From: Panax quinquefolius | Taxonomy: Eukaryota > Streptophyta > Magnoliopsida > Apiales > Araliaceae | Length of the DNA stretch: 64,000 nt | Reading direction: 5' to 3' | Assembly (NCBI GenBank): GCA_020205615.1 | Contig: CM035170.1 | Span: forward strand, 123,010,642-123,074,641 | In this document: positions 10,485 through 23,411 of the stretch, piece by piece | How the letters are laid out: the number at the start of each line of letters is the position of its first letter | How positions within the stretch are numbered: position 1 is the stretch's first letter | Translations under genes and position numbers: made by a program | Notes under the pieces: model-generated | What the model was told of the DNA's origin: nothing | Seen by the model: only the letters and a program-made list of their open reading frames with translations | Databases searched by the model: none

Positions 10485-10855
10485 TCAAACCTTCGATTTA
10501 TTAGTCCATTTGAAATCCTAGATCGAATAGAACCGTGGCCTATAGACGCTTACCGCCAAGTACGACGCGTGTTCATAACGCTTTTCACGATCGATGTTAC
10601 GAAATATGTGGACGAATTCAACCATGTTATCGAAGTTAGAACCGACGAGATAGCCAAGACTTAACGTACGAAGAGGTACCACAAGATTTTGATAGAAAGA
10701 GCATGTCCCACGCACGGGCGTCATACCACAAGTTAAAGTTTTATGGAGAAACCATGCTATCGAGGAAATGACCGGAGTTGGAAACGAAAACGAAAGCGAG
10801 GTATCCTCATCTTTTCAAACACTGTGTACGTACGCCAATTTCGAGGATGAAATTT
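10485..10855 (+). pseudogene. Element B integrase C-terminus and chromodomain-like tail (broken)
   Basis: Frames give SPFEILDRIE (10505), RVHNAFH-equivalent (10565), then a tail whose pieces (KVLWR-like at 10735, EEMT-like at 10765, ARYPHLF-like near 10800) match the chromodomain region of Tekay/Del-type chromoviruses. Such domains direct insertion into heterochromatin. Everything upstream of the GKRGKL motif is missing. Confidence 0.6.
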
Positions 10856-10856
10856 C

Positions 10857-10869
10857 ATAAGGAGGGAGG
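10857..10869 (+). other. Element B polypurine tract
   Basis: ataaggagggagg lies immediately before the 3' LTR. It is the primer for plus-strand DNA synthesis. The same tract in reverse flanks A (1438-1452) and D (58285-58297). Confidence 0.75.
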
Positions 10870-13565
10870 TCAGAAGACCCCAAATTATTAATAATTGAAA
10901 TTTAATTTCTCTATTTATCATTTTGAAATAAGTAAGGGTTGATTTGATTAATGTGGTTAGTTATGGGTAAAATGCAAAATATTTCAAATAAGCAAGTGGT
11001 TATAAAATACTCATCATCATTTGAGAATATTCGCTTGTCGTGGAATATTCTTGCATTGCTTGTGAATATTCGCACGACTCAAATGAAATTTTGTAACCCC
11101 ATAACGGAAAAAACAATCGATGAAGAAAACGACAAGTATAAGTTGTTATAAATAACTACGACAGCTTGTTATCAAGTAATACGCTTGAATACCCTTGGTT
11201 AAAACACAAGAATACGCTGTTGTCGAATAAAGAAGACACCTGTGATTGCACCAATTATCGATTCTTACGTAAGAAGGCACTACTCAATAATTGTTATGTA
11301 ATTACTGCTCAAAGATTTTATTTTATTAATCAATAATTGTCATTGTTGATTTTTTATTATTATCGTTATTTCAATAATTGTCACTACACAATATTTTTAT
11401 TATCGGAGCAATAATTCATATTATCCTAATAATATTATTAGAAAATATTATTGGCAATGTCTAGAAAGTTCTCGCTCAAGGAGAGGTTTGTCACCTAATC
11501 ATACTACCAAGAAGAGAGAAATTTTATCGAAAGCCCCTCTTTCCTGAACTACCGTCACAAAGATCGGATTCCAGAATATTATTTTAGAATAATTAATTAT
11601 TGATTTATATGATGAGGAAAATATTGATTTTATGTGGATATAGATGGAGAAAATTTTAAAGTGATAATTGTTAAAAATCGATATTTTATCTTTTCTCGAT
11701 AAAATAATATTTTATTATATTATTATAATATAATAATGGGGATATTTTTACAATGAATGTGGGATATATGAGTATATGAGGATGAGGAGTATTTTTGTTG
11801 CAAAAGTTGTTTAAAACATGTTAAATATGTCCGTGGCCCATTTCTCGATCGAAATTTTATTATACCGTAAAATCGCCTGCTTATGGATTTCTGGCCAATT
11901 TCGCTTGGAATTTGGAAAACTTTCTTCTCGCAAAGTCAGAGAATTGAATTTCCTATAAAAAGTTCGAGATTCAAATTTTCCGATAAAAGGGCTATTTATT
12001 ATGAATTATCAAGTTCCGAGGTTCCGTAATAATTAATTTTTGAAGTTTTAAATAATTATATTAATAAAACATTTTTTATATTTTTGGCACTCATTTAACA
12101 TATGATTAGGTGTTTGATTTCGATGCTAAGTGTGCGTAGAGAATTTATAATATAAATATTAATATTATATTAAATTTTCTTCGCTTTCATGTTCTAAGCA
12201 TTTTCCTATAAATAGGTGCTTTAGGTTAATTGAAATCACACCGTAAACTAAAGATTTCTCTCTTCTCTATAATATCGAGTTTATTTGTGAGTATTTTAGT
12301 ACTTTGAGTATTGCTATACTATGCAAGTTCTTTCAAAGACTATATCCAGATTCCAAATGTAAGTACTATTCTTTCCGAGGTAAGGATGTTATTTTATTCA
12401 AAAATGATATTATTTCTTCAATATCATTACGCCGAAATATTGGTTGGAAATTTTTATCAAATTCTGAACTTTTCATGCTTGGCTACTTATTCATGAGTTA
12501 CTATTCATGAGTTATTATTCATGAGTTACTATTCACGAAAGTTACTATTCACGAGTACTATTCACGAAGCATGATGATGTTTTTTGTGTAAAATTTCTAT
12601 CTTTTGAGGCTCTGAGTTACTATTCACGATACTGAGACTATTCACGATACGCAAGACTATTCACATTTACACTATTCATGTAAAAATTAAATTTTCTTTT
12701 CTCGTGTCCAAGATTGTCTCATTATGATTCCTATCTTTGATCGATCTATGTTTTGATCTTCATTCTTGAATTTTACCCAACTGCTTATTTATGAAGTATT
12801 TTTGAACTGGGATTATTTAAAGTACTAATCCTTAATACTTGTTCTTTTGTTTCACCGATTCGCTTTTTTAAAATATTTTTCATCATCCTCACCCTAAATG
12901 ATGATATTATCAATATCTTCGCCCCAGTAGGCAAAAAGATGAATGATTTTCGATGAATATCTTCGCTCAGAAAGTGCAAAAGATGAACAGTGTGTCGAGA
13001 TGAATACGATCGATCGATTAATATCTTCGCCCGTAGTAAAGATGAATGTGTGTTTAGATGAACACGACTTAATCGATGAATATCTTTCGCAGAAAGTAAA
13101 AGATGAATATTTGATTCCGTATATATATCGATTGATGTTACAGGATAAAATATCGACGATGAACTTTTAAATTCATATATGTAAGATAGTAGTTTGATTC
13201 TCTACTTAACTCTTCTAATGAATTATTATTTCACATAAGATTGATTTAAAACCGTCATCTATCAGATTCTATTAGATTTTTCCTCATCGAGGACTAACGA
13301 TAATTTGTTCTATATTATCTTAGTCATAATGTTCTTTATCGGGCTAGTTGAGCTCACCCTTTCCCTCGTTGTTCCATTTTTCTTCTCAGAGGCGAGAATG
13401 TAACGAGTACTAGCTCTGGGTGTGGAATGATGGTTCTAGAAGTTGTTCTAGTAGTCCTCACTATTCTCGTAAAATAGTGTATTAATAATTGTAATGAGGA
13501 CTTATTTGAGTGTGGATATTGTCTAGATGACAATATTTGTATTTAAACTCACAGCTTTTATGTAT
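10870..13565 (+). repeat. Element B 3' LTR
   Basis: Starts cagaagaccccaaattatt after the purine tract and runs about 2.7 kb to tttaaactcacagctttt. From about 11620 it matches the 5' LTR almost throughout. The last ~90 bp present in the 5' LTR (7740-7828, ending gcgccaca) are missing, so the element's right end was lost or rearranged and no target duplication can be tested. TATA box at 12205-12216. Confidence 0.8.
12205..12216 (+). promoter_or_regulatory. LTR TATA box (B 3' LTR)
   Basis: cctataaatagg, same context as at 6379. In this position it could read out toward the SDR island at 13.9-16.1 kb, antisense to both SDR loci. Confidence 0.55.
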
Positions 13566-13920
13566 TGCCAAACTCACATCTTTTAACTATACTTTTTCTA
13601 CCAATGTAATCAACATAAGTTGAAAATAGATTTCATATGTAAGTTTGTAAAGCTATTAAATTAATTACATGCATAAATTTTAGGAATTGATATTTTACAG
13701 ATATTTTATATTTTTACATGATTTTCTTTCACGCTAACATACAGCCGGGCCCCATTTTCTCGCAAAGAAATCATCTAAAAATATAAAAAAATAAATGTAA
13801 GAATAATGCTCCCTATATATTCTAATAGTGAGAAGTGAATAAAACACAGTGAGGACAAGTTTCATTCATTCTCATAAAGAGCTTTTAGTGGTTGGGCAAA
13901 GTTGGTTGCAGTTTGGGCTT
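13566..13920. other. Low-copy non-coding stretch
   Basis: AT-rich. No similarity to the LTRs on either side and no coding signal found. It is the 3' side of the minus-strand SDR pseudogene, so it may hold that gene's intron or downstream sequence. Confidence 0.4.
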
Positions 13921-13924
13921 CAAA

Positions 13925-14440
<516 letters not shown>

Positions 14441-15265
14441 GAATCTTAAACTTGACAAAAAGACAATATTCATCAATTTGATGCACAATTTCAACTAATT
14501 ATGTTTGTTGTCAATGATAACAGCTCAACATTTTTCACCAAAAACGACTATCTCTTCTAGTGATACGAAAATTGGATATGAAGATATTTAAAATTTTATT
14601 TATTTTATTTTATTTATTATTGAGATCAAAATACAATGAATAAAATTCAAATGTATCTCATTTTTAATTTTCATGTATGTCCACATAGAGTTTTTGAAAA
14701 CGAGTCATGCGCTCAATTACATGCATTTCCTAGTTCTTTCATTGATCATACTCCTGCTCCTTAATATAAATAAGCTTTTATATTTATGCATAAGTATTAA
14801 GAAAATAATTGTATACGATAACATTAAATATAATATCAATTGTCGATATCAGTTTTCAGATTGAAAGAAGAAGTTTATTTATTGGCAAAAATAGTAAAAG
14901 AACCAAGTTATATTTAATATTTAATTTGGATAATATTGAAAACCTGAAAGAATTAATACTTACTTGAAATTTTCAAACGACTTATATTAAAAATAAATCA
15001 CTTTTCTAAAATAACTTATATTAAATAACGAATGGAGTATATTATTTCAGAGTGGGTTTGAAATGATCAGCTCATGATTTAATTAATTTGTTGTATCAAT
15101 AAATATAGTAAAGAGTCATATTTTAAATAATAATACTTGTTATTTTAATATTATACAATTACAGCTCTCATCTGTTAATTTATAATTTATTTTTATAAAA
15201 TTATCTAAATAAATTATTATTTAAATATTATACAATTACAACTATGTTTAATGTTTCATTTCTTT
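14441..15265. other. Intergenic region between the SDR loci
   Basis: Strongly AT-rich with short direct repeats (attatacaattaca at about 15150 and 15227). No coding signal. It lies upstream of the SDR pseudogene and downstream of the intact-looking SDR, as expected for tandem genes on the minus strand. Confidence 0.4.
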
Positions 15266-16090
<825 letters not shown>

Positions 16091-17082
16091 TTAAGACGCT
16101 CGATCCTCGCATAAGAAACACGATAAACACCACAAGTTCGACGCACGGCTCATTTGGGATAACAAAGCGCGAGAGAGCCAAGAACGCGTTCACAAAGTTT
16201 AACGAAACTGAGGCTATATCGCCTAAATTGTATCGAGAGAGAGAATAATAATTTTTTTATTTTTTTTTATCCGACATGAATGAATAAATGATGAGAACGC
16301 ATTCTCTTGCATTGACTTCCTCATGTTTATATCCTCTCTCCTCGGATTACAAAGCACACCCACTATTACCTCGACACACCCCTCGATCCGATGGGGTTCC
16401 ACCGATCGCATTTAGTTTATCCACCGCTGGTCATCAAGCTTCCACCGCTACCACGGCTATAATCCCATCCACATTAATGCATGGCAGTGTTCTCTAATCA
16501 ACCGTCATGCTTTTTCATCATCAAGCAGTCAAAATAATAGATATTAAATGTCCAAAGGATCGACCCACCGGACCGACCCCGCCTTATAAGTCAAAATGAA
16601 AATAATAAGATAACCCTACCAAAAGACTTTCACGGTTCAATAATAAAGGCCCAATAGACACTAATTAAAAGAAGTTCAATATACCCTACCTAAATGAGAG
16701 AAAAAATATCGCTTACCCAACATCGCCTCTAGTTTTTTTGTCAATGTATGTTTAATAGTAAAACTATAAATAGTCCATGATATTTTATCGAAAATCAATA
16801 ATAAGAAGTAATTGAAATGTACCCTTGCTATTGCTCACGAAATGAGATGAAAGGAGATTAAAGGCCCAAATCGTAAAGGCCCTATCTATTAAATATCCGA
16901 CCTTAAGACCTGACGCTTCCCATTCAAATTCCAAATTATTACTAACATTTAATGTACCAACCAACACCGTGGTAACTCACAATATAAAAGGATAACTTTA
17001 CCAAATTCGACAGCTTTTACTGCTCATTCAAATTCGAGCGCTTTCTAAACTTTCTCGATCTTTCTCCAGCAAATCGTCACAA
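16091..17082. other. Upstream flank of SDR / left flank of Tat element
   Basis: Should contain the SDR promoter and possibly its first exon on the minus strand, but no clear start, glycine-rich motif or TATA on that strand can be picked out. A plus-strand TATA-like box (actataaatagtcc) lies at 16762-16775, 310 bp before the antisense ORF of element H. The rest may be the diverged LTR of H; no second copy exists in the window to prove it. Confidence 0.35.
16763..16773 (+). promoter_or_regulatory. TATA-like box upstream of the extra ORF of element H
   Basis: ctataaatagt in an AT-rich setting, on the plus strand, 310 bp before the ATG at 17083. It could be the promoter of the additional ORF or a chance match; nothing else supports it. 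Confidence 0.3.
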
Positions 17083-19520
17083 ATGGCTTCCCACAACTCC
17101 TCGAACAAAGTTCCCTAATACTAAGAACACCAATCACAAGTGGTTCCACCAAACCCCAACCCTCACGAAGAACTAAGTCACGAATCCCAAGCCGAAAACT
17201 CCAAAACCCCTCTCTAATACTACAGAGTACGGACGCTTCTCGCATGCCAACACCCTTCTATCATAACCGAGGTCGAATCAAAGAGGGTTCGATCTCTGCC
17301 CACATTCCGGATAACCACGCGATCGTGGTACCCCTTGGCCCGGTGAAAAGACGTACCAACTACTCAAGGTCGACTACACGTCCCCATGACCTTTATCGAG
17401 TAGGGGTCTGCTTTTCCCTACACATCTTTATAGTGACCCCACCGGGTTTCAAAAGGGGTTCTCACAACTGGTGCCAAACTCCTACATTTACATTCTCGCC
17501 TTCGTGGCCTTCACCATGAAGTCAAGGCCGAGCCTCCTCGACTTCTTCTTCACCGCCTATAAAATAGTACAACCAGGAGAAGGGTTCAAGGCCCTGCAAA
17601 GCATTCTCCAAGTCCGGAGAAAGTTCGACAGACGCTCACCGTGAACACCCTTTCGAGCAATAGGGGATGGCACGAGAAATGGTTCTTCGCCAAAGGCCCC
17701 GAGATTTCTTCTTTACCAAATCGGGCAACTCACTTTAAAAGATATCCACCGACTTTCTAGACATTTCAAGAACGGAAGTGGAAATGATGGAACTATTCGA
17801 CAACTTCCTAAAGGAAGAGTGAAATACTTGATTCTCAAGGTAACGGTTATAATACCATAAGTGTAAGTACCAAATTTCATTTCATATATATTTTGAAAAT
17901 ATTTTATGATGTAATTTTAACATAGATTATTTGATTTATGCAAATCTCCGATCGCATCGAGCTCCTTAGAAATAAAGGAGTTCAAGATTTTTGTTCTGGG
18001 AAGTCTTCTAAGCAATTGAGACTATACTCAACCAAGCTACTCCTCAAGTCGAATTCAACCCCGTAAATTCATACTTGATGAATTTCAAATAAGAAGCAGA
18101 GGTCAAGAGGTTCTTTGTACTGTAAGAGACCCTTCATCCTCGCCAAGAGGAGAGCCACCGAAAACCTAGGTCACCCCTCTCACACCCCTCCCTAATCCAC
18201 ACCGTAAATAGAGCCAACCCCGTAACTATTCCCCGATCGACGCGGCTTACTTGATCGTCCCGATCAAGAAATATACTTTGACCAAAAATTAAAACAAAAA
18301 TAACCCTCTAATCGCCAAGAACTCAGGTGCCTCGCCTGTCATCCCACCTTCGTGCTCTCCCCGAGAAATACAGATCGACGAGGATTGCGACTGTGATTTA
18401 TGGATTCCAACGCTTATCCAGAAGAGGAACGACCGATAGCCATCCGAAGTTCGCTTCATTTCAACACCCAAAGGACCCACCCCAAATAAATCTCCCACAA
18501 CCAAACCATACACGCAGATCCTACCCTCCCTAATGTTCCACTCTCTCTCTCGAAAGGCCGAGACTTTCCCCAAACGACCTTGGCCCTCGTGTCGTACATA
18601 TCACGCCAAGTCAGGATCTCCACCAGGCTCTGTGTTCAATGCCAACTTCCTTCGACCTCTTCTTGAGCTTTCGCTCTAATACCGACGACCACCGGCTCAA
18701 AGGATCACACGTATTTTAAATCTTCTCACGTAGGGACGAGCTATTCGCTAAGGTAAATAACAATCTTTCTTCCTCTATATCTCTCGTTTCTCCTTCAATA
18801 TTCGACGCTTCACTCAATATTTTGAAAATACGTAAGCACGTCAGTTTCTTGGACGACTACGCCCGAGACATAAAATGGAGAGAGGCCGAGAAGATTTCAT
18901 GAGACAAGAGATAAATATGTTGAAATCAACTCGACCGAGAGAGAGCCGGCCGTGAAGATGCTTTTCATACCATCAACTGGCCTTTAAATGTAATTAGATC
19001 GGCCAGATGGATTCAAGACATCCGATGATGAGTTAAGGGCCACGAGGGATGGGTCATGTCAAGGTCCGGCCGCCCAACAAACTTCGATCGACATTTAATG
19101 CTAGTTTGGTCAAGAAAACTTACTCCTCAAGGCAAAAAATGAGGAGTTTTCTCACCAATCAAGCTTGGTTATACAACTCAGTGAGGCGAGACGAAGGCTC
19201 AAGACGGCATCGGCGCATAAGGCCAAACGCCACAAGCTTCGCCACAAAATAAAGGATCTCAAGGATTCGGGCCTCTCCTCGATCGACGAGATCCGGAGCA
19301 AATTCAAAGTAGATTATGTGGATTCTGGATTTAACTCAATGCCGAAATCTTAAAGGTATACCCTGAGGGGTACGGAAGATCACGAACGAGGAAAAGAGAA
19401 GCTATCGGCTCGCACTCGGCTGGACCCGCATCGCTCAACTCCGACGATGGCGGTGGACCTCGAATGTTCATTCCGTGGTTTATCTTATGTAAAAAATTAA
19501 CTACTTTAAAGTTTTTGTAA
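17083..19520 (+). pseudogene. Additional ORF (aORF) of Tat element H, 'putative gypsy type transposon' domain (broken)
   Basis: Starts at an ATG (MASHNSSNKVP) at 17083 and can be followed through several frame shifts to a stop at 19518. Near the start, around 17400-17560, are pieces of a LFP.H.FI.....L..FSLVP.QL.PNSYIYILAFVAF pattern, then DFFFTAYKIVQ and, at 17640-17710, SSNRGWHEKWFF. This is the signature of the plant 'putative gypsy type transposon' domain known from extra ORFs of Tat elements. The C-terminal third (19165-19353) is charged and coiled-coil-like (EARRRLKTASAHKAKRHKL). Role unknown; it is antisense to pol. No frame is longer than about 95 codons, so this copy is inactive as read. 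Confidence 0.65.
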
Positions 19521-19889
19521 TTGGGGGACCGGTTTATTATTAATACGAATGAATGAATCTTAATCATTCTCGATCACTTATTCGCTCGCTCAATTAATTT
19601 CTCATCAATAATTCAAGATAATAAACTAATCCCAACTAGTGAATCGATATGGCATATAATGCTTAATTTATGAAAATAAAGTAAAGTGAATTTTTCTTGG
19701 ACAGATTTAATCTTAACCAATTAAATGAACTCAACTCAACATTTAAACAAAATAAATTAATATATTCTCCTCGATACCGGCAGTATGAAATCACCATGCA
19801 GTGAAGTGAACTTAGTCGATCTTCCTCGCACCATCGAAATCTAGCTTACCTCTCGGGTAGAACAAATATATATGGCCAAGATTCAAGAA

Positions 19890-20220
19890 TCAAGATATAA
19901 GAATCAATAAGGACCATCGACTTACCAATTCGATAAGATCAATATAGATCATAAGGACCTTAGGCTACCATCGAATGGCCAAGAAGTCCTACCATACCTC
20001 CTTACACCATAGACAAACAGACTTTAGGACAACAGACCATAAGATCAATATAGGACTGTAAGGATCAATACCATCGAACGGCCATATGACCACCGACTTA
20101 CCACCCCGACAAGATCAATATAGATCAAAAGGACCTCGGGCTACCATCGAATGGGCTACCATCAATCCGAGTCCTACCATACCTCCTTACACCATAAAGA
20201 CATTGTGACAAATAGACTGT
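19890..20220 (-). repeat. Tandem repeats in the 3' untranslated region of Tat element H
   Basis: Two full and one partial unit of about 110-170 bp, built from agatcaatatagatcataag, ggctaccatcgaatggcc and gtcctaccatacctcctta. The matching zone in element G is 53440-53945 with about three units. Tat-lineage elements are known for variable tandem arrays between pol and the 3' LTR, which can seed satellites. Confidence 0.75.
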
Positions 20221-20269
20221 GGATCAATTATGAAAAAGTGACCTTTTATTAATAACGTAACAATCGTGG

Positions 20270-21480
20270 TATGCATTCCCAGAAAATCGACTTAATCTTT
20301 ATTGAAAATATTTCCAAGCATGCCAAGTATTCTTGATCTCTAACCATCGAAAGTGCCTTTTAACCGATAAGCACTGCTTTGGTACTTCATCACTTCATAT
20401 GGTCCTTCCCAGCTTGGCATTAGCTTCCCCTGTTTTGAGGCGTAGGTTTTGGCTTTCTAAGGACGGTTCCTACTAATCTACGGTGTTCGACCTTTTGTCA
20501 GAATGTTTGGCCACCCTTCGCTGATAAGCACCAATTTGAGCAAAGCTTCTCCGACTTCGCCTAAGAGTCCAAGTTAACTTTCACCCTTCGTCATCGAGAT
20601 TTCTTTCAATTAATTTACTCAAGATTGAGATCCGATTTCGATCGACTAAGGCATCAATACCATAGGCCAATCGAAAGGGCTAACCCCGTAGTAGTCCTCG
20701 TGTAGTTCTAGATACCCACAAGACGCCAAAGAATTCTTCCGCCACCTCCCCTTAGCTTCATCTAATCTACGCTGATTCCGCTCAACAAATTCCGTTGGTC
20801 ACCTCGATTATTTATTCGACCGTGGATGAGCCATGTAAGTCTTCTTGTGTTGAATCCCTGCATCATTCAAAAATTCTTCAAATTTTAAACCCATTTAACC
20901 GAGGCCCGCTGTCCGATATCAACACCTTAGGGATCCCGGTTAAACACCACTGCACTTTTTTATAAACTTTAGCACTCCTGCTCCGCTATCGATCAAGTGG
21001 TTTTGCCTTCCACCCACTTAGTCATATAATCAATAAAGAATTCATAACGGTCGACCGACCTTTTAGCTTTTAGGTAATCTGGCCCCAATATATCCACCCC
21101 CTGCATAAATAAGGGTATAGAGATAAAATCGAGTATAGCTTTTCCCATGGGCTACGTGGATCTACTATTAATCCGCATTTTCACATTTCTCGACATATTC
21201 TCAGAGCTTTTTTTGAAAATTGTAGGCCAATAGTATCCTCGTCAAGTACTTTATAAACCAAAGACTCAAGCACCATACGATCACCGCAAATACCTTCGTG
21301 AACCTCCCCAAGAGCATACTTGGCCTCGCATTTTAACCAAACATTTCAACAATGGTGAGAAAACGCCAATCGATAGAGATCCCCATCAATAAGACTAAAA
21401 TTGGCACTTTTATACTTAATCTTCTTTGCAAAGATCCGATCCGGCGAAGGATGCCATCTCGCCAAATACTCATGTAGGGG
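20270..21480 (-). pseudogene. Tat element H integrase (broken)
   Basis: Minus-strand order: HHCC zinc finger around 21340-21180 (VHEGICGDH at about 21300, CEKC at about 21195), first catalytic Asp in GVDILGP (about 21105), second Asp in VLISDSG (about 20925), AHP.SN (about 20830), the Glu region (EFVER.., DEAKGRW, about 20790-20735), then the C-terminal LVLRKA and WEGPY motifs (about 20470-20400) and WHAWKYFQ (about 20310). Integrase joins element DNA to the host chromosome. Frames are broken about every 40-60 codons. Confidence 0.75.
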
Positions 21481-22160
21481 TCATCCAACAACTAGATCGC
21501 CGATACACATCACCGCTTCGTGGTCAACACTCGTCAGCCGCAAAAACTTCCAAATATACCGATCCGCGGAAAACATCTCAGATCCAGAGTGGCCACCGAC
21601 AATGCATCTAAGAATAGAATCACATTACGCCTATGCTCAAACTCATACGGGCGAAATATTGAAGTCGGGTCTCTTAATTCCGCCAGATATTTGATCATCC
21701 CATCCCACGAGCTTCATAATTCTCCCGACAACCGCTTAACGACCAATCGAGAATCATTATAAATGATCAATCGTTAGACTCTCGAGACTTTTGCTAATCT
21801 GGACACTGCTAATACCGCTTCAGATTTCACTTTTCATTGTTTCGTTGCTTTAAACCCGAACTCGATGGCCTCATTGGACTCAATCCTCCCCGACTTATTA
21901 AAATGATTCCTCGCCCACTAACAAATATCGAGAGATCCATCTCATACAAAGGTCCACGCTTCCGACCATCAAGAATGGCAACCGCCTCTATCGATTTATT
22001 CTATTCTCCTGCAACTCAAGATTCGCTTTTGGAATGAACATTCCACCATAAATCGCCTGTATTCCGCCTTTCATGGCGCTCGGGGACGATACTCGATAAA
22101 AATTGATAACTCCATAGTTCACATCGCTAGTCTCGCTTGAGACCTCCGCTTGCCCATCAC
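21481..22160 (-). pseudogene. Tat element H RNase H/integrase linker (possible second RNase H, broken)
   Basis: In Tat elements this interval normally codes a second, 'archaeal-type' RNase H. Here the minus strand gives an IIYNDSRL-like phrase (about 21755) and EYLAELRDP-like (about 21690), compatible with that domain, but its catalytic residues cannot be identified with confidence because of frame shifts. Confidence 0.45.
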
Positions 22161-22610
22161 CTTCTTCAATGGTCGATCCGTGTATTTACCGTGAGTCGAC
22201 CTTTGAAAATATCACCAAGCTTTCTACCGCAAATTATTAAAGCAAAGGCAAATTTCTCAATATTCGATACCGTTTCAAAGATCTCGTAGGACGTATCGAT
22301 ATAATAGATTCGGATATTGCTTCCCCATCGATCTCCGAACCAACACCGCCCCAACCGCCAATGAACTTGCCGCAAGGTACAAATATAAGGTCTCGCTTGC
22401 AAAGCTTTACTAATAAAGGAGCGTAAGATGATATGTCTTTATGCTTGAAAGCGCTTTCACACCAAGTCCATCGAACGCCTTTCGCATTCTTCTGGCCCTT
22501 CAATGTGTTAAAGAAAGGAAGGCATCTCCCGCAGATTCGGCAACGAACCTCCTCAAAGCCGCATCCTACCAATGACGCCGGACGTTCCCGAACGACCGAG
22601 AGTCTTCATG
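22161..22610 (-). pseudogene. Tat element H RNase H (broken)
   Basis: Minus strand: RCLPFFNTLKGQKN (22520-22480), the RT thumb-RNase H junction of Tat elements, APLLVK (22435), a Y/LFVP..F segment (22390), EDGEAISESIISI-type strand (22330) and EKFAFALIICGRKL (22250-22210). Degrades RNA of the RNA/DNA hybrid during reverse transcription. Several frames, none intact. Confidence 0.65.
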
Positions 22611-22739
22611 TCAAGAATGGCCTCGGATCTTCTCCTGGATTGGTCTCGATGCCCTCTCGATCGACTGGGATAACCTGTAAACTTTTTCAAAGACCGAGGC
22701 CGAAAAGTACATTTGGCCGGATTGAGTCTCAATCGACGA

Positions 22740-23411
22740 TAACGAACCGAAAGTATTCCTCCGTGTCGCCCAAATGCTTTCTCAATCAGATACTTTTTAC
22801 GATCATGCCATCTACATAAACCTCCATGTTCTCCCTCAACGCCATCAAGATGAAGTTCATCATTCTTCGTAGTAGCTCCAGACGATTTATGAGGTCAAAA
22901 GTCATTTTTTGTAGGCATACACCGAACGGCGTGTAATGAACGCCGCCTTTGAAATGTCTTCTTCGCATACGGATATTTGATGATAACCCAAAAGCATCCA
23001 TAAAACTTAATAATGATACCTCAAGCGGCATCGATGAGTCGATCGACATGGGGGTGAGGATAAAAGTTCTTCTGACAAGCTTTTGTTGAGATCGGCAGTA
23101 ATCGATGCAAACCCGCCACTTTCCATTCTCGCTTCGCACCAACACCACATTTGTTATCCATTCTGGTAATCAATCTCGTAGATGAAGTCAAGCAATTAGC
23201 AATTTTGCAACCTCTTCATCGATGATCTTCGCCGCTCGAGCAAATATCCGCTTTTTCCGACGAATCGCTTCTTCAAGGATCTATTCCAATTTATGCTCAA
23301 AGAACCTTTCTACTTAACTCCCACGTTGCTGTGGTTCTATGCAAAAATATCCGCATAACATCGTAAAAGTTCCATAAGGTTCGGTTCAAGAGGTTCTCGC
23401 AGACCAACCAA
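22740..23411 (-). pseudogene. Tat element H reverse transcriptase (broken, N-terminus cut by C1)
   Basis: Longest clean piece 23148-22786 reads VLVRSENGKWRVCIDY (fingers), LLSFMDAF (catalytic Asp of the first palm motif), VHYTPFGVCLQ, and EVYVDGMIVKSI, where the family's Y-V-D-D box is Y-V-D-G, a catalytic loss in this copy. The N-terminal EEVAKLL..PEWI motifs lie at 23240-23150. At 23412 element C1 begins, so upstream parts are missing. Confidence 0.8.

Larger units (their letters stand above)
5790..13565 (+). mobile_element. Element B: Ty3/gypsy LTR retrotransposon, non-autonomous deletion derivative
   Basis: Plus strand: 5' LTR (left-truncated), PBS, gag, two CCHC knuckles, protease, RT N-terminal linker, non-pol filler, RNase H edge, integrase C-terminus, chromodomain-like tail, polypurine tract and a 2.7-kb 3' LTR. 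The internal region is about 3.0 kb. The RT core and integrase core are absent, with the same joins as in A. The 3' LTR lacks its last ~90 bp where it meets the SDR island. Confidence 0.85.
17083..23411 (-). mobile_element. Element H: Tat-lineage Ty3/gypsy element, truncated, with antisense extra ORF
   Basis: Minus strand: RT (23411-22740), RNase H (22600-22160), a linker that may hold the second RNase H typical of the Tat lineage, integrase (21480-20450) and its C-terminal tail to about 20270. Then comes a tandem-repeat zone (19890-20220) and, on the opposite strand, a long extra ORF (17083-19520). Gag, protease and the 5' LTR are missing: element C1 begins at 23412 in the RT N-terminus. A second copy with the same plan is element G (50848-55565). 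Sequence between copies is roughly 85-90% alike by eye. Confidence 0.8.

Noticed and set aside
16223..16497. Small open frames on both strands upstream of the SDR as a first exon
   Set aside because: None contains TGxxxGIG or joins in frame to the SDR; they remain unassigned.
22433..22819. 128-codon open frame on the plus strand
   Set aside because: Antisense to the Tat RT/RNase H of element H, which has clear motifs on the minus strand.
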